DNA of 64,000 nucleotides, taken from NCBI GenBank assembly GCA_020635275.1, contig JACKAA010000004.1:1-64000 (forward strand), read 5' to 3'. Below, piece after piece: positions 35,811 through 44,719 of this stretch; position 1 is the first letter of the stretch; the number at the start of each line of letters is the position of its first letter. Origin of the DNA: Ignavibacteriales bacterium. GTDB taxonomy: Bacteria; Bacteroidota; Ignavibacteria; Ignavibacteriales; Melioribacteraceae. The position numbers and the translations under genes are program-made. The notes below the pieces were generated by a model that was given only the letters and a program-made list of their open reading frames with translations, had not been told where the DNA came from and searched no databases.

Positions 35811-37010
35811 ATGATGAAAAAAAAATATTTTGTCTCTCTATCAATTGTATTTCTAACATTCCTTTTTTTTACAATTTCCTGTTCAAATATTCACAAAATT
35901 GAAAATAGCAAGTACTATGATTTAGTTGTTAGCACTGATAAAGATCGAATCATAAATGATGCTGAAAAATACTTGCACTTAGAACCTATAACAATTACTG
36001 CCTCATTTTCTGAAAGAAGTCTTGGAACTAAACATGATTTTTATTCTGAAGGTGATTACTGGTGGCCGAATCCAATTTCGCCTGATAGCCCTTATGTAAG
36101 AAGAGATGGACTAACCAATCCAGATAACTTCAAAGATCACCGAATTGCAATGCGGAACATGAGTATTTACGTTGCAGCTTTGACTGCAGCATTTAAATTA
36201 ACTGATGATGCAAAATATTCAAATAAAGCAACTGAACATCTAAAAGCCTGGTTTGTTAATCCAGAAACAAAGATGAATCCGAATATGAATTTTTCTCAAG
36301 CAATAAAAGGAATTTGTGCAGGCAGAGGAATTGGTTTGATCGATGCTATTCACTTAGTTGAACCTGCAAGATGTGTTTCAGTATTAAAAAATCTAAATGC
36401 AATTAGTAATGAAGATTTTAATTCAATTAAAAAATGGTTTGAAGAATTTTTATATTGGATGAATAATAGTCAGTTTGGAATTGATGAACGAGAAACGCTT
36501 AATAACCATGCTACAGCTTGGATTATGCAGGCTTCAGAATATGCAAAATTGACTGAGAAAATTGAAATTCTGGAATACTGTTCAAAAACTTTTAAAGAAC
36601 GAATTATTCCCACTCAAGTTGCTGCTGATGGAAGTTTTCCATTGGAATTAAAAAGAACAAAACCTTATGGTTACTCACTTTTTAACATGGATTTATTTAC
36701 AACAATTTGTCAAATTTTATCAACGGAGGAAAATAATTTATGGGAATTCCAACTTGCTGATGGAAGAGGAATGAAGAAAGTGATGGAATTTATTTTTCCT
36801 TATATTGAAGATAAATCGAAGTGGATGCTTCCAGCAGATGTAATGTATTGGGATGAATGGCCTGTTCGTCATCCATCTTTATTATTTGCCGGAATAAAAT
36901 ATAATAAAGCGGAATATTTAAACATCTGGAAAACCCTACTGCCTTTGCCCAAAACAGATGAAGGAATAAGAAATTTTCCGATCAGGCAACCAATTCTTTG
37001 GATTGATTAA
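35811..37010 (+). CDS. Alginate-lyase-fold lipoprotein, probably PL38-type glucuronan lyase
   Basis: 399 residues with lipobox TISC near 24. The (alpha/alpha) toroid of the Alginate_lyase family starts with the blocks EGDYWWPNPISPDSPYVRRDGLTNPD (about 83-108), then NNHATAWIMQASEYAK near 228 with the catalytic Asn-His, DGSFPLELKRTKPYGYSLFNMD near 275 with Tyr residues, and a C-terminal PSLLFAG. The GDYWWPNP signature is typical of PL38 relatives, several of which cleave beta-1,4-glucuronan or alginate. Position between the sulfatase and the GH88-GH2 fusion supports a uronic-acid polymer rich in glucuronate. The family number is inferred by eye. Confidence 0.82.
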   Translation: MMKKKYFVSLSIVFLTFLFFTISCSNIHKIENSKYYDLVVSTDKDRIINDAEKYLHLEPITITASFSERSLGTKHDFYSEGDYWWPNPISPDSPYVRRDGLTNPDNFKDHRIAMRNMSIYVAALTAAFKLTDDAKYSNKATEHLKAWFVNPETKMNPNMNFSQAIKGICAGRGIGLIDAIHLVEPARCVSVLKNLNAISNEDFNSIKKWFEEFLYWMNNSQFGIDERETLNNHATAWIMQASEYAKLTEKIEILEYCSKTFKERIIPTQVAADGSFPLELKRTKPYGYSLFNMDLFTTICQILSTEENNLWEFQLADGRGMKKVMEFIFPYIEDKSKWMLPADVMYWDEWPVRHPSLLFAGIKYNKAEYLNIWKTLLPLPKTDEGIRNFPIRQPILWID

Positions 37011-37039
37011 ACTCAGTTAATATAAAAAGGAATAATTAT

Positions 37040-40000
37040 ATGAGACTTACAAATTTAATTTTCATCTTGATATTTATAATTCTTTCAACTGAATTATTTG
37101 CTCAAATAAATGACAAATATTTGGAAAATATTACAAACCAAATAATTCAGAAGGATGAAACTTTTGATGGTAGATATCCTGAAGTTACCGTTGATGGAAT
37201 ATATAGTTACAGAGAGAAAGTAAATTGGTTTTCAGGATTTCTCGGTGGTGAACTTTGGAATTTATATGATATTACAAATAATGAAGAATTGAAAAAACGC
37301 GCTTTGATTCAAGCTGATGCGCTTCTGGATTTTGCAACGATCGATTATACTCACGATATGGGATTTATATTTTTCCCAAGTGTAGTTAAAGCCTACATTG
37401 AAACTGGTGATAAAAAATATAGAGAAGCCGGAATTACTGCCGCCAGAATGTTATTAAAGAGATTTAATAAAAATGGTAATTTCATAAAAGCTTGGGGTGC
37501 TTTAAGTGATACAAGTAAAGCCGGCTGGATGATTATTGATACAATGTTAAATCTTGAACTTCTCTTCTGGGCTTGGCAAGAAACTGGTGAAGTTGAGTTT
37601 TATGATGTTGCATACATGCATGCAATAACTTGTATGAAAGAACATGTTCGGGATGATTTTTCATCTTATCATGTAATTGAATTTAATCCGGAAAGCGGTG
37701 AAGTTACAAAAAGAAGAACACACCAAGGTTGGCAAGATGAAACTACTTGGGCGCGCGGTCAGGCTTGGGGCATTTACGGATTTGCAAATGCTTTCAAGTA
37801 TACAAATGATGAAAGATTTTTAAATACTTCAAAAAAGATGGCTGATTTTTTTATTCAAAAATTACCAAGTGATTTTGTCCCTTATTGGGATCTTGATCTT
37901 TCCGGTGATGATGTGGTTAGAGATGCATCAGCCGGAGCAATTGCTTCATCGGGTTTGTACATTCTTTCAGAGCAAGTTAAGCTAAAGGAAGATTATCAAA
38001 AATATTCTTCAGCTGCTGATAAAATTGCAGAATCTCTAATTAACAATTACACTTTCTTAAATTCTAAAAGAGAAAAAGACGAAGGATTGTTGATTCATAC
38101 AGTTTATAATTATCATAAAAATTGGGGAGTTGATGAGTCGTTTCCTTGCGGTGATTATTACTTTACAGAAACATTAGAAAAGTACAACGCTGCTCAAAAA
38201 AAAAAGTTAAAAAAAACTGAAAACCTAAGAGGTCAAATTTTACTAAATGAAAATTGGTTTTATCTTGAAGATAATATTCAAAATAGAGAAGATTTAGTTA
38301 ACTCAACTAAAAAATGGGAGAAAATTAATTTACCTCATTCATGGAATAAGTTTGATGCAGTTGATCCAATACCAGGTTATAGAAGAGCAACAAGCTGGTA
38401 TGAAAAAGAATTTACAATTGATGAGATTGACAATTCCAAATTATACAAACTTTATTTTGAAGGTGTTAATATTTCTTCTGAAATTTTTTTGAATAATCAA
38501 AAAGTTGGAAGTCATGTTGGCGGTTATGTTGGTTTCGATATTGATATTACTAATGAATTAAAGATTGGCAAAAATAAATTATTAGTAAAAGCTGATAACT
38601 CAATCAATTTGGATATTATCCCATCTCAAGTTTCTGATTTTTTTATTTATGGCGGAATTACAAGAGATGTTTGGCTGAAGGTTTTACCTAAAACAAATTT
38701 TAGTCATCTCAAAATTTCTTCTCCAAAAGTTTCAAATGAATCAGCTTCAACAAAAGTTGATTGTGAAATTGAATCTGACCAGGAAGTAAATTCAGAAATT
38801 AAAATTAGTATTATTGATAAGAACCAAGGGGAAGTTCTTACTTCAAACCACAAAGTATACATAATAAAAGGGAATAATAAGCTTAACTTTGAATTAGATG
38901 AAATTAAAAATCCGGAATTGTGGTCACCGGAAAATCCAAACTTATACAAAATTAAATTCGAGTTATTTGCTAATAATAAAAAGCTTGATGAAACAATTGA
39001 AAAATTTGGATATCGCTGGTTTGAGTTTAAAGATAACGGTCCATTTTATCTTAATGGAAAAAGATTGGTTTTGCGTGGAACTCACAGACATGAAGATCAC
39101 GCAGGATTAGCAAATGCATTAACAAATGATCAACACAGAAAAGATATTCGAATGATAAAAGAAATGGGTGCGAATTTTGTAAGGTTGGCACATTATCCTC
39201 AAGATCCGGAAGTTTACAAAACTTGTGATGAACTTGGATTATTAGTTTGGGATGAATTGCCTTGGTGTAGAGGCGGAGTGGGAGATAGTGAATGGAAAGA
39301 AAACACAAAAAGATTATTTGTTGAAATGATAAATCAAAATTATAATCATCCTTCAATAATTATTTGGTCTGTGGGAAATGAAGTTTATTGGCTACCGGAA
39401 AGAGAAAACGGCGGCAATATTGATACTCTGAAAGAATTCACAAATCAGTTGGTAAATATCGCACATGATTTGGATCCTGGTAGAGTTACATCGATTAGAA
39501 AATTTTATGAAGGTGCTGATATTGTAGATGTTTTTTCACCATCAATTTGGGCTGGCTGGTACAGTGGAGTTTACAAATCATATGAAAATGCAATTGCCGA
39601 TGCACAAAAAAAATATAAGAAATTTTTTCATGCTGAATATGGAGCAAGCAGTCATATTGGAAGGCATTCCGAAAATCCAATTAACGGAGAAGGATTTGTA
39701 AATCCTGATGAATGGTCAGAAAATGAAAATCAAGTTAAGGTTCAAAATATTGCAAAAATTGGTGACTGGAGTGAAAATTATGCCGTCGATTTATTTGATT
39801 GGCATCTAAAAACTTCTGAGACAAATAAAAATTTTACCGGAAATGCTCAATGGGCTTTTAAAGATTTTGGAACTCCGCTTCGTCCTGAAAATGCAATTCC
39901 TTACATGAATCAAAAAGGTTTAGTTGATCGGGAAGGAAATCCAAAAGATGCATATTATGTTTTCAAAAGTTACTGGAATGAATCAGATAAATTTGTCTAT

Positions 40001-40579
40001 ATCGAAAGTCCAACTTGGGATGAAAGAAGCGGACCGGTAAATGTACAAAAAGAAATTTGTGTTTTCAGTAATTGCAATGAAGTTGAATTATTTCTAAACA
40101 CTAAATCGTTAGGAAAAAAGAAAAAAGATATCACAAAATTTCCGGCAAGTGGTTTATCATGGGAAGTTAGTTTTGTTTCCGGTAAAAACGTTATTGAAGC
40201 AATTGGTTTTGGAGGAAACGAAAAAATTGCAGAACATAAAATTGATGTAAATTATTCATTTGAAAAAAATCTTGCGGCTGAAAAATTTGAATTATCTTCT
40301 GAGAGATTATCAAATGGTAATTTTTTGGTTACAGCAATTGCTGTGGATAAAGATAATAATCGCTGTGTAGACTTTAATGAAAAAATATATTTCTCATCCG
40401 AAGGTTCCGGAAATTTGATTTGCAACTTTGGAACTCCAACTAAAAGTTCAATAATCGAAATGGCAAATGGCAAAGCACAAATAGAAGTTAATACTAAACC
40501 ATTCGAAAAAACTACTGTTGAAATTAGAAGTCAAGATCTAAAAGGGAATTTTTTAGTTATAAATGGAATTATAGAATAA
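37040..40579 (+). CDS. GH88 unsaturated uronyl hydrolase fused to a GH2 glycosidase
   Basis: 1179 residues, signal peptide about 1-23 (ending FAQ). Residues about 25-383 are a complete GH88 toroid: HDMGF with Asp-106 and GWMIIDTMLN with Asp-167 match the two catalytic Asp residues of Bacillus unsaturated glucuronyl hydrolase (same 61-residue spacing), plus HQGWQDETTWARGQAWGIYG. Residues about 396-1179 are a GH2 enzyme with sugar-binding domain (LPHSWNKFDAVDP), barrel FYLNGKRLVLRGTHRHED, acid/base Glu-781 in WSVGNEV and nucleophile Glu-866 in FHAEYGAS, then Ig-like C-terminal domains. GH88 removes the 4,5-unsaturated uronic acid left by lyases. GH2 should remove the next beta-linked Gal, GlcA or similar residue. 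The junction is coded by a ten-A run (separate entry). Confidence 0.92.
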   Translation: MRLTNLIFILIFIILSTELFAQINDKYLENITNQIIQKDETFDGRYPEVTVDGIYSYREKVNWFSGFLGGELWNLYDITNNEELKKRALIQADALLDFATIDYTHDMGFIFFPSVVKAYIETGDKKYREAGITAARMLLKRFNKNGNFIKAWGALSDTSKAGWMIIDTMLNLELLFWAWQETGEVEFYDVAYMHAITCMKEHVRDDFSSYHVIEFNPESGEVTKRRTHQGWQDETTWARGQAWGIYGFANAFKYTNDERFLNTSKKMADFFIQKLPSDFVPYWDLDLSGDDVVRDASAGAIASSGLYILSEQVKLKEDYQKYSSAADKIAESLINNYTFLNSKREKDEGLLIHTVYNYHKNWGVDESFPCGDYYFTETLEKYNAAQKKKLKKTENLRGQILLNENWFYLEDNIQNREDLVNSTKKWEKINLPHSWNKFDAVDPIPGYRRATSWYEKEFTIDEIDNSKLYKLYFEGVNISSEIFLNNQKVGSHVGGYVGFDIDITNELKIGKNKLLVKADNSINLDIIPSQVSDFFIYGGITRDVWLKVLPKTNFSHLKISSPKVSNESASTKVDCEIESDQEVNSEIKISIIDKNQGEVLTSNHKVYIIKGNNKLNFELDEIKNPELWSPENPNLYKIKFELFANNKKLDETIEKFGYRWFEFKDNGPFYLNGKRLVLRGTHRHEDHAGLANALTNDQHRKDIRMIKEMGANFVRLAHYPQDPEVYKTCDELGLLVWDELPWCRGGVGDSEWKENTKRLFVEMINQNYNHPSIIIWSVGNEVYWLPERENGGNIDTLKEFTNQLVNIAHDLDPGRVTSIRKFYEGADIVDVFSPSIWAGWYSGVYKSYENAIADAQKKYKKFFHAEYGASSHIGRHSENPINGEGFVNPDEWSENENQVKVQNIAKIGDWSENYAVDLFDWHLKTSETNKNFTGNAQWAFKDFGTPLRPENAIPYMNQKGLVDREGNPKDAYYVFKSYWNESDKFVYIESPTWDERSGPVNVQKEICVFSNCNEVELFLNTKSLGKKKKDITKFPASGLSWEVSFVSGKNVIEAIGFGGNEKIAEHKIDVNYSFEKNLAAEKFELSSERLSNGNFLVTAIAVDKDNNRCVDFNEKIYFSSEGSGNLICNFGTPTKSSIIEMANGKAQIEVNTKPFEKTTVEIRSQDLKGNFLVINGIIE
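38196..38216 (+). other. A10-GTT-A8 homopolymer at the GH88/GH2 junction (possible slippery site)
   Basis: Ten A residues occupy 38196-38205, then GTT, then eight A (38209-38216). In frame this codes QKKKLKKT, the linker between the two enzymes. With one A fewer, translation stops at TAA two codons after the run (QKKS*). With one A more, it stops at TGA after about five codons (QKKKVKKN*). Either slip therefore releases GH88 alone. No in-frame start codon for an independent GH2 is seen close by, so the full-length frame is probably the functional one. Confidence 0.55.
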
Positions 40580-40952
40580 CTTATAAATTGCAAACACTGA
40601 AAGTCATTTTAATTAACATTTTTTTTCATTTGTTCCTTAGGTTTTTAGTAAAACGTCACTTTTGAAATGAATTCTTTCATACGCTTCCTATTATTTATTA
40701 TATTAATTAATAAAAGTAGTTTAGTATCCTTAAATAATTATTTGATTTATTAAATTTATTTCCTAATTTTAAGTAATCAATAAAGTTAGCGATTAAGTTA
40801 CTGTTAAAGTTAATTTACTTTACTAAAGAAATTCGCGTTCTAAATTTTCATTCCAGATGAATTTATAAAGCAAATATTGAGTTTAACATGTTTAATTCAT
40901 AATTGTATTTGAATAACTTGAAAAAATTAATCAAAAACATATAGTTAAAATT
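40580..40952. other. 373-bp intergenic region upstream of the LacI regulator
   Basis: It separates the GH88-GH2 gene from the LacI regulator on the same strand. It contains the longest copy of the 12-bp repeat operator (40772-40819, separate entry) and is otherwise AT-rich. I see no clear hairpin terminator for the upstream operon. The regulator's ATG at 40953 is 134 bp from the last repeat unit and has only a weak ribosome-binding site. Confidence 0.6.
40742..40819 (+). promoter_or_regulatory. Promoter box plus four-unit 12-bp repeat operator (site 3)
   Basis: TTGATT at 40742-40747 is followed exactly 30 bp later by four phased 12-bp units: AGTAATCAATAA (40772-40783), AGTTAGCGATTA (40784-40795), AGTTACTGTTAA (40796-40807) and AGTTAATTTACT (40808-40819). 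The two middle units match site 2 nearly perfectly (AGTTACCGATTA, AGTTAATGTTAA). Its position in front of the LacI regulator and the whole uronate operon suggests autoregulation and control of the catabolic genes. Confidence 0.68.
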
Positions 40953-41984
40953 ATGGTAAATAAATCCGTTAGACTGAGTGATATTGCCGAGAGACTCAAC
41001 GTTTCAACGGTTACAGTTTCAAAAGCGCTAAGAAACCATCCGGATATTTCTCCGCAAACAAAAAAAATAATTTCAGATGTTGCTGCAGAAATGGGGTACA
41101 CTCCAAATTTTATGGCAAGAAATTTATCTTCCAGAAAATCAAATACAATAGGAATTGTTGTTCCTAAAATTGCACACTTCTTTTTTGGATCAATTATTGA
41201 ATCAATTTATAATATTGCCTTCAAAAATAATTATGAAATAATTTTAACTGTTTCTCAAGAAGATGCCGAAATAGAAAGAAAACATATTCAGACTTTACTT
41301 TCAATGCGTGTAGATGGAATTATTATTTCAATTACTCAAGAAACAAAAGATTATTCAATATTTGAAACGGTAAAATCGCGTGGTGTTCCAATCGTTTTTA
41401 TGGATAGAATTCCTCAAATTCCAAATATTGATACAGTATTTGTTGATGATAGAGGTGGAGCTTTCAAAGCAGTAGAACATGCAATAAAATTAGGCTATAA
41501 AAAAATTGCACATTTTGCTGGATATACAGAAATAAATATTGGACAGTTGAGATATTTAGGCTTTGAAGATGCTATGAAAAAATATAACCTTCCTGTTAAT
41601 AAAGATTGGGTTTGCAGAGGTGGATTCGGTGAGAAATATGGATATGAATCTTTCATGAAACTTTATAGAGAAAATAATTTGCCCGATTTAATTTTCACAG
41701 TTACATACCCGGTTGCGTTAGGTATTTATATGGCCGCGAGTGAATTAAATCTGAAAATTCCAAATGATATTGATGTAATATGTTTTGGTGATGCTAAAGT
41801 TCAGAAATTTTTATCACCGCCTTTAAGTTGTATTACTCAACCAACAAATTTAATTGCTGAAAAATCAATGGAAATCTTGTTAGAGAAAATAAATAAGACT
41901 GAAGAAATAACTTACAAAAGTATTGAAATTCCGACTGAACTTATGCTGAGAGGAACATGTATAAACTTCAATAAAAAGAAATAG
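40953..41984 (+). CDS. LacI-family transcriptional regulator
   Basis: 343 residues. The N-terminal helix-turn-helix is at about 6-27 (VRLSDIAERLNVSTVTVSKALRNHPDIS), followed by the hinge helix (NFMARNLSSRKSNTIG) and a periplasmic-binding-protein-like effector domain from about residue 62 (IGIVVPKIAHFFFGSIIESI, MRVDGIIISITQET, VPIVFMDRIPQ, VFVDDRGGAFKAVEHAIKLGYKKIAHFAG). It is a cytoplasmic repressor that would release DNA on binding a sugar or sugar acid, plausibly KDG or a uronate given the operon that follows. The CG-centred half-palindromes in the 12-bp repeats at 40772, 31699 and 8902 are its most likely operators, which is an inference. Confidence 0.95.
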   Translation: MVNKSVRLSDIAERLNVSTVTVSKALRNHPDISPQTKKIISDVAAEMGYTPNFMARNLSSRKSNTIGIVVPKIAHFFFGSIIESIYNIAFKNNYEIILTVSQEDAEIERKHIQTLLSMRVDGIIISITQETKDYSIFETVKSRGVPIVFMDRIPQIPNIDTVFVDDRGGAFKAVEHAIKLGYKKIAHFAGYTEINIGQLRYLGFEDAMKKYNLPVNKDWVCRGGFGEKYGYESFMKLYRENNLPDLIFTVTYPVALGIYMAASELNLKIPNDIDVICFGDAKVQKFLSPPLSCITQPTNLIAEKSMEILLEKINKTEEITYKSIEIPTELMLRGTCINFNKKK

Positions 41985-42008
41985 ATTTAAGAAAAATTCA
42001 GAACACAA

Positions 42009-43418
42009 ATGAAAAATTTTAATTTAAAAATATTCTTTACTTTTTTGATTGTCCTTATTTTTCAGAGCTGCACTAATCATAGTGAGTTCGATCAGAATTG
42101 GAAACAAATTGACAATATTTTAGATACTATTGTTGAACCTTCCTTTAACAATGTTGAACTCAATATTATTGATTTTGGAGCAAAAGCCGATTCAACATTT
42201 GACAGCAATGAAGCAATTCAAAATGCAATTGATGAGTGTTCTAAAAATGGCGGTGGAAAAGTTATAATTCCAGAAGGTAATTATTTTTCAGCCGGATCAA
42301 TATTCCTGAAAAGTAATGTTAATCTTCATTTACAAAATGCAAATATTAATTTTAGTACAAATTCACAAGATTATCTCCCGGTAGTTTTTACTCGTTGGGA
42401 AGGAATTGAACTTTACAATTATTCCGCTCTCATTTATGCAAAAGATCAAGAAAATATTGCTATTACCGGAAAAGGAATCTTGAATGGAAATGCAACTAAT
42501 GAAAAATGGTGGCCATGGAAAGGAAGAACGGAATATGGTTTTATTGATGGAATGCCTAGTCAATTAGATAGTTTATCAAGACCAAGATTATTAAGAATGA
42601 ATATTAGTCAAGCTCCGGTTGAAGAAAGAATTTTTGGCAATGGATATTATTTAAGACCAAACTTTTTCCAAACAATAAATTGCAAAAATATTTTAATTGA
42701 TGGAATTACATTTAAAGATTCTCCGATGTGGTTTTTGCATCCAGTACTATCAGAAAATATAATTGTAAGGAATGTTAAAGTTGAAGGTCATGGACCAAAC
42801 AATGACGGTCTTGATCCTGAATCATGTAAAAATGTTTTAATAGAAAATTGTGAATTTAATACTGGTGATGATTGCATTGCAATTAAGTCGGGTAGAAATG
42901 CTGATGGAAGAAGAATCAATGTTCCTTCTGAAAATATAATTGTTAGAAATTGCAAAATGCTTGATGGGCATGGCGGAGTTGTAATTGGAAGTGAAATTTC
43001 GGGCGGATGTAAAAATGTATTTGTAGAAAATTGTGAAATGGATAGTCCAAATTTAGATAGAGCAATTCGTATTAAAACAAATACTATTCGCGGCGGAGTA
43101 GTAGAAAATATTTTTGTCAGAAATATCAAAATCGGTGAAGTAAAAGAAGCTGTACTAAGAGTTAATTTGCTTTATGAGCCAAAAGAAATTGGTGAGAGAA
43201 ATTTTATTCCAAAAGTTAAAAATATTTATTTAAGTGAAATTAAAAGTAATAAAAGCGAAAGAGCATTTTATTTGGAAGGATTAGAAAATTCTACTATTGA
43301 TAATATTTCGATTTCAAACTCAGCACTTAATGGTGTTGGAAAAGAAAATATTATGAACAATGTAAAAAATTTCTCTGCTGAAAATGTTTATGTAAATAAT
43401 GAATTATATAAAAATTAA
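42009..43418 (+). CDS. GH28 polygalacturonase-family lipoprotein
   Basis: 469 residues with a lipobox (FQSC near residue 22), so probably anchored in the periplasm or outer membrane. The beta-helix begins IDFGAKADSTFDSNEAIQNAIDEC. The catalytic set is complete: NNDGLDPES near 263 and TGDDCIAIKSG near 285 (three Asp), DGHGGVVIGSE near 319 (His), and RIKT near 353 (Arg/Lys that bind the carboxylate). The domain MWFLHPVLSENI is typical of exo-acting bacterial GH28. It should release galacturonate, or a related residue, from the ends of pectic oligomers. It is the first structural gene after the LacI regulator (24 bp). Confidence 0.93.
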   Translation: MKNFNLKIFFTFLIVLIFQSCTNHSEFDQNWKQIDNILDTIVEPSFNNVELNIIDFGAKADSTFDSNEAIQNAIDECSKNGGGKVIIPEGNYFSAGSIFLKSNVNLHLQNANINFSTNSQDYLPVVFTRWEGIELYNYSALIYAKDQENIAITGKGILNGNATNEKWWPWKGRTEYGFIDGMPSQLDSLSRPRLLRMNISQAPVEERIFGNGYYLRPNFFQTINCKNILIDGITFKDSPMWFLHPVLSENIIVRNVKVEGHGPNNDGLDPESCKNVLIENCEFNTGDDCIAIKSGRNADGRRINVPSENIIVRNCKMLDGHGGVVIGSEISGGCKNVFVENCEMDSPNLDRAIRIKTNTIRGGVVENIFVRNIKIGEVKEAVLRVNLLYEPKEIGERNFIPKVKNIYLSEIKSNKSERAFYLEGLENSTIDNISISNSALNGVGKENIMNNVKNFSAENVYVNNELYKN

Positions 43419-43432
43419 ATGGTGATAATGAA

Positions 43433-44710
43433 ATGAAAAAACTAACAAACTTATTTGTTTTCTTACTTACATTATCTTTCATACTTAATGCGCAAGACCA
43501 AAAAGAATTTAACTTTTTTGATGAAGTAAAAGTTAGTGTCACAAATCCGGCAGATGTTGAAAGAAAAGATGAACTTGTTTCACTTAGTGTGGATAAACTA
43601 AAAAGTAGAGCAGAAAATTTTAACAAAGAAGCTTTCATTATTTATTTGGGCGATAAAGAAATTCCTAGTCAGCTTTACAATGATGGACTTAATTCCCAAA
43701 TAGTATTTGCATGTTATTTCAAACCTAATCAGTCAAAAGAATTTTCTATAAAATATTTGCCTGATGGAAAATTAAAAAGAAAATATGATAGCAGAACTTA
43801 TGCAGAATTAGCAATGAAGTTTGATGCTGTTTACAAATATGATCCTCTTGATAAAAGAAATAAATACACCAGCGATCATTTTGAAAATTTCACAAAAGTT
43901 GTTGTTCCGGAAAATCATACTGATCACGATGCACTTTTCAAATATGAAGGACCAGGTTGGGAATCAGAAAAAGTTGGTTATCGTTTTTATTTAGATTGGA
44001 GAAATGCTACAGATATTTTTGGAAAAACAATTAACAAATTAGTTTTAGATGATGTTGGTACAAATGATGTAACTGCTCATGAAGATTCATATCATGAAAT
44101 GCAGGATTGGGGAATGGATATTTTTAAAGTTGGAAATACTTTAGGTATTGGTTCAATTGGAATGATGAACGCTGACAGTATTTACATGGTTTCCAAAACT
44201 GATGAAATTAGTTGCGAAATTAGTTTTAACGGACCAATTTTATCTGAAGTTACCACAAATTACAAAGGCTGGTTAGTTGGTGAAAATAAATATGATTTAG
44301 TTTCAAAATTATCAATTTCAGCTGGAAGCAGAATTACAAATGCAACTCTCAAAGTTTTTGATAATGCTTCAAACATTACAACTGGCTTGGCAAAATATAA
44401 AGGTACAGATTTTATTAAATCTTCATCAACTGGTGATTGGCAATATATTGCTCTTTGGGGAAAGCAGACTTTAAATGATGACAATCTTGGAATAGTTCTT
44501 TTTTATAAAAAATCTGCTTTGATAAATCAGAGCGAAAATGATTTGAATTATTATGTTGAGCTAAAACCAATTGAGAATAAAGTTAATTATGGTTTTGCTG
44601 CTGCTTGGGAAAAAGAGCCGGATGGAATTAAAACTAAAGAAGCATTTGTAAAATATATTGATGAAGAAATTATAAAATTAAATAGTCCATTAACTGTTGA
44701 TTACAAATAG
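43433..44710 (+). CDS. Secreted DUF4861-family protein
   Basis: 425 residues with signal peptide about 1-20 (ending LNAQ). The beta-sandwich-like body resembles the DUF4861 family: EVKVSVTNPADVERKDELVSL at the start, EGPGWESEKVGYRFYLDWRNATDIFGK near 175, and HEDSYHEMQDWGMDIFKVGNTLGIGSIGMM near 213, rich in conserved His, Asp and Trp that could form an active site. No activity is known to me. It is wedged 15 bp after GH28 and 10 bp before uxaC, in an operon made otherwise of defined uronate enzymes, so a lyase, epimerase or esterase role on oligouronides is plausible. Confidence 0.78.
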   Translation: MKKLTNLFVFLLTLSFILNAQDQKEFNFFDEVKVSVTNPADVERKDELVSLSVDKLKSRAENFNKEAFIIYLGDKEIPSQLYNDGLNSQIVFACYFKPNQSKEFSIKYLPDGKLKRKYDSRTYAELAMKFDAVYKYDPLDKRNKYTSDHFENFTKVVVPENHTDHDALFKYEGPGWESEKVGYRFYLDWRNATDIFGKTINKLVLDDVGTNDVTAHEDSYHEMQDWGMDIFKVGNTLGIGSIGMMNADSIYMVSKTDEISCEISFNGPILSEVTTNYKGWLVGENKYDLVSKLSISAGSRITNATLKVFDNASNITTGLAKYKGTDFIKSSSTGDWQYIALWGKQTLNDDNLGIVLFYKKSALINQSENDLNYYVELKPIENKVNYGFAAAWEKEPDGIKTKEAFVKYIDEEIIKLNSPLTVDYK

Positions 44711-44719
44711 GTGTAAAAA

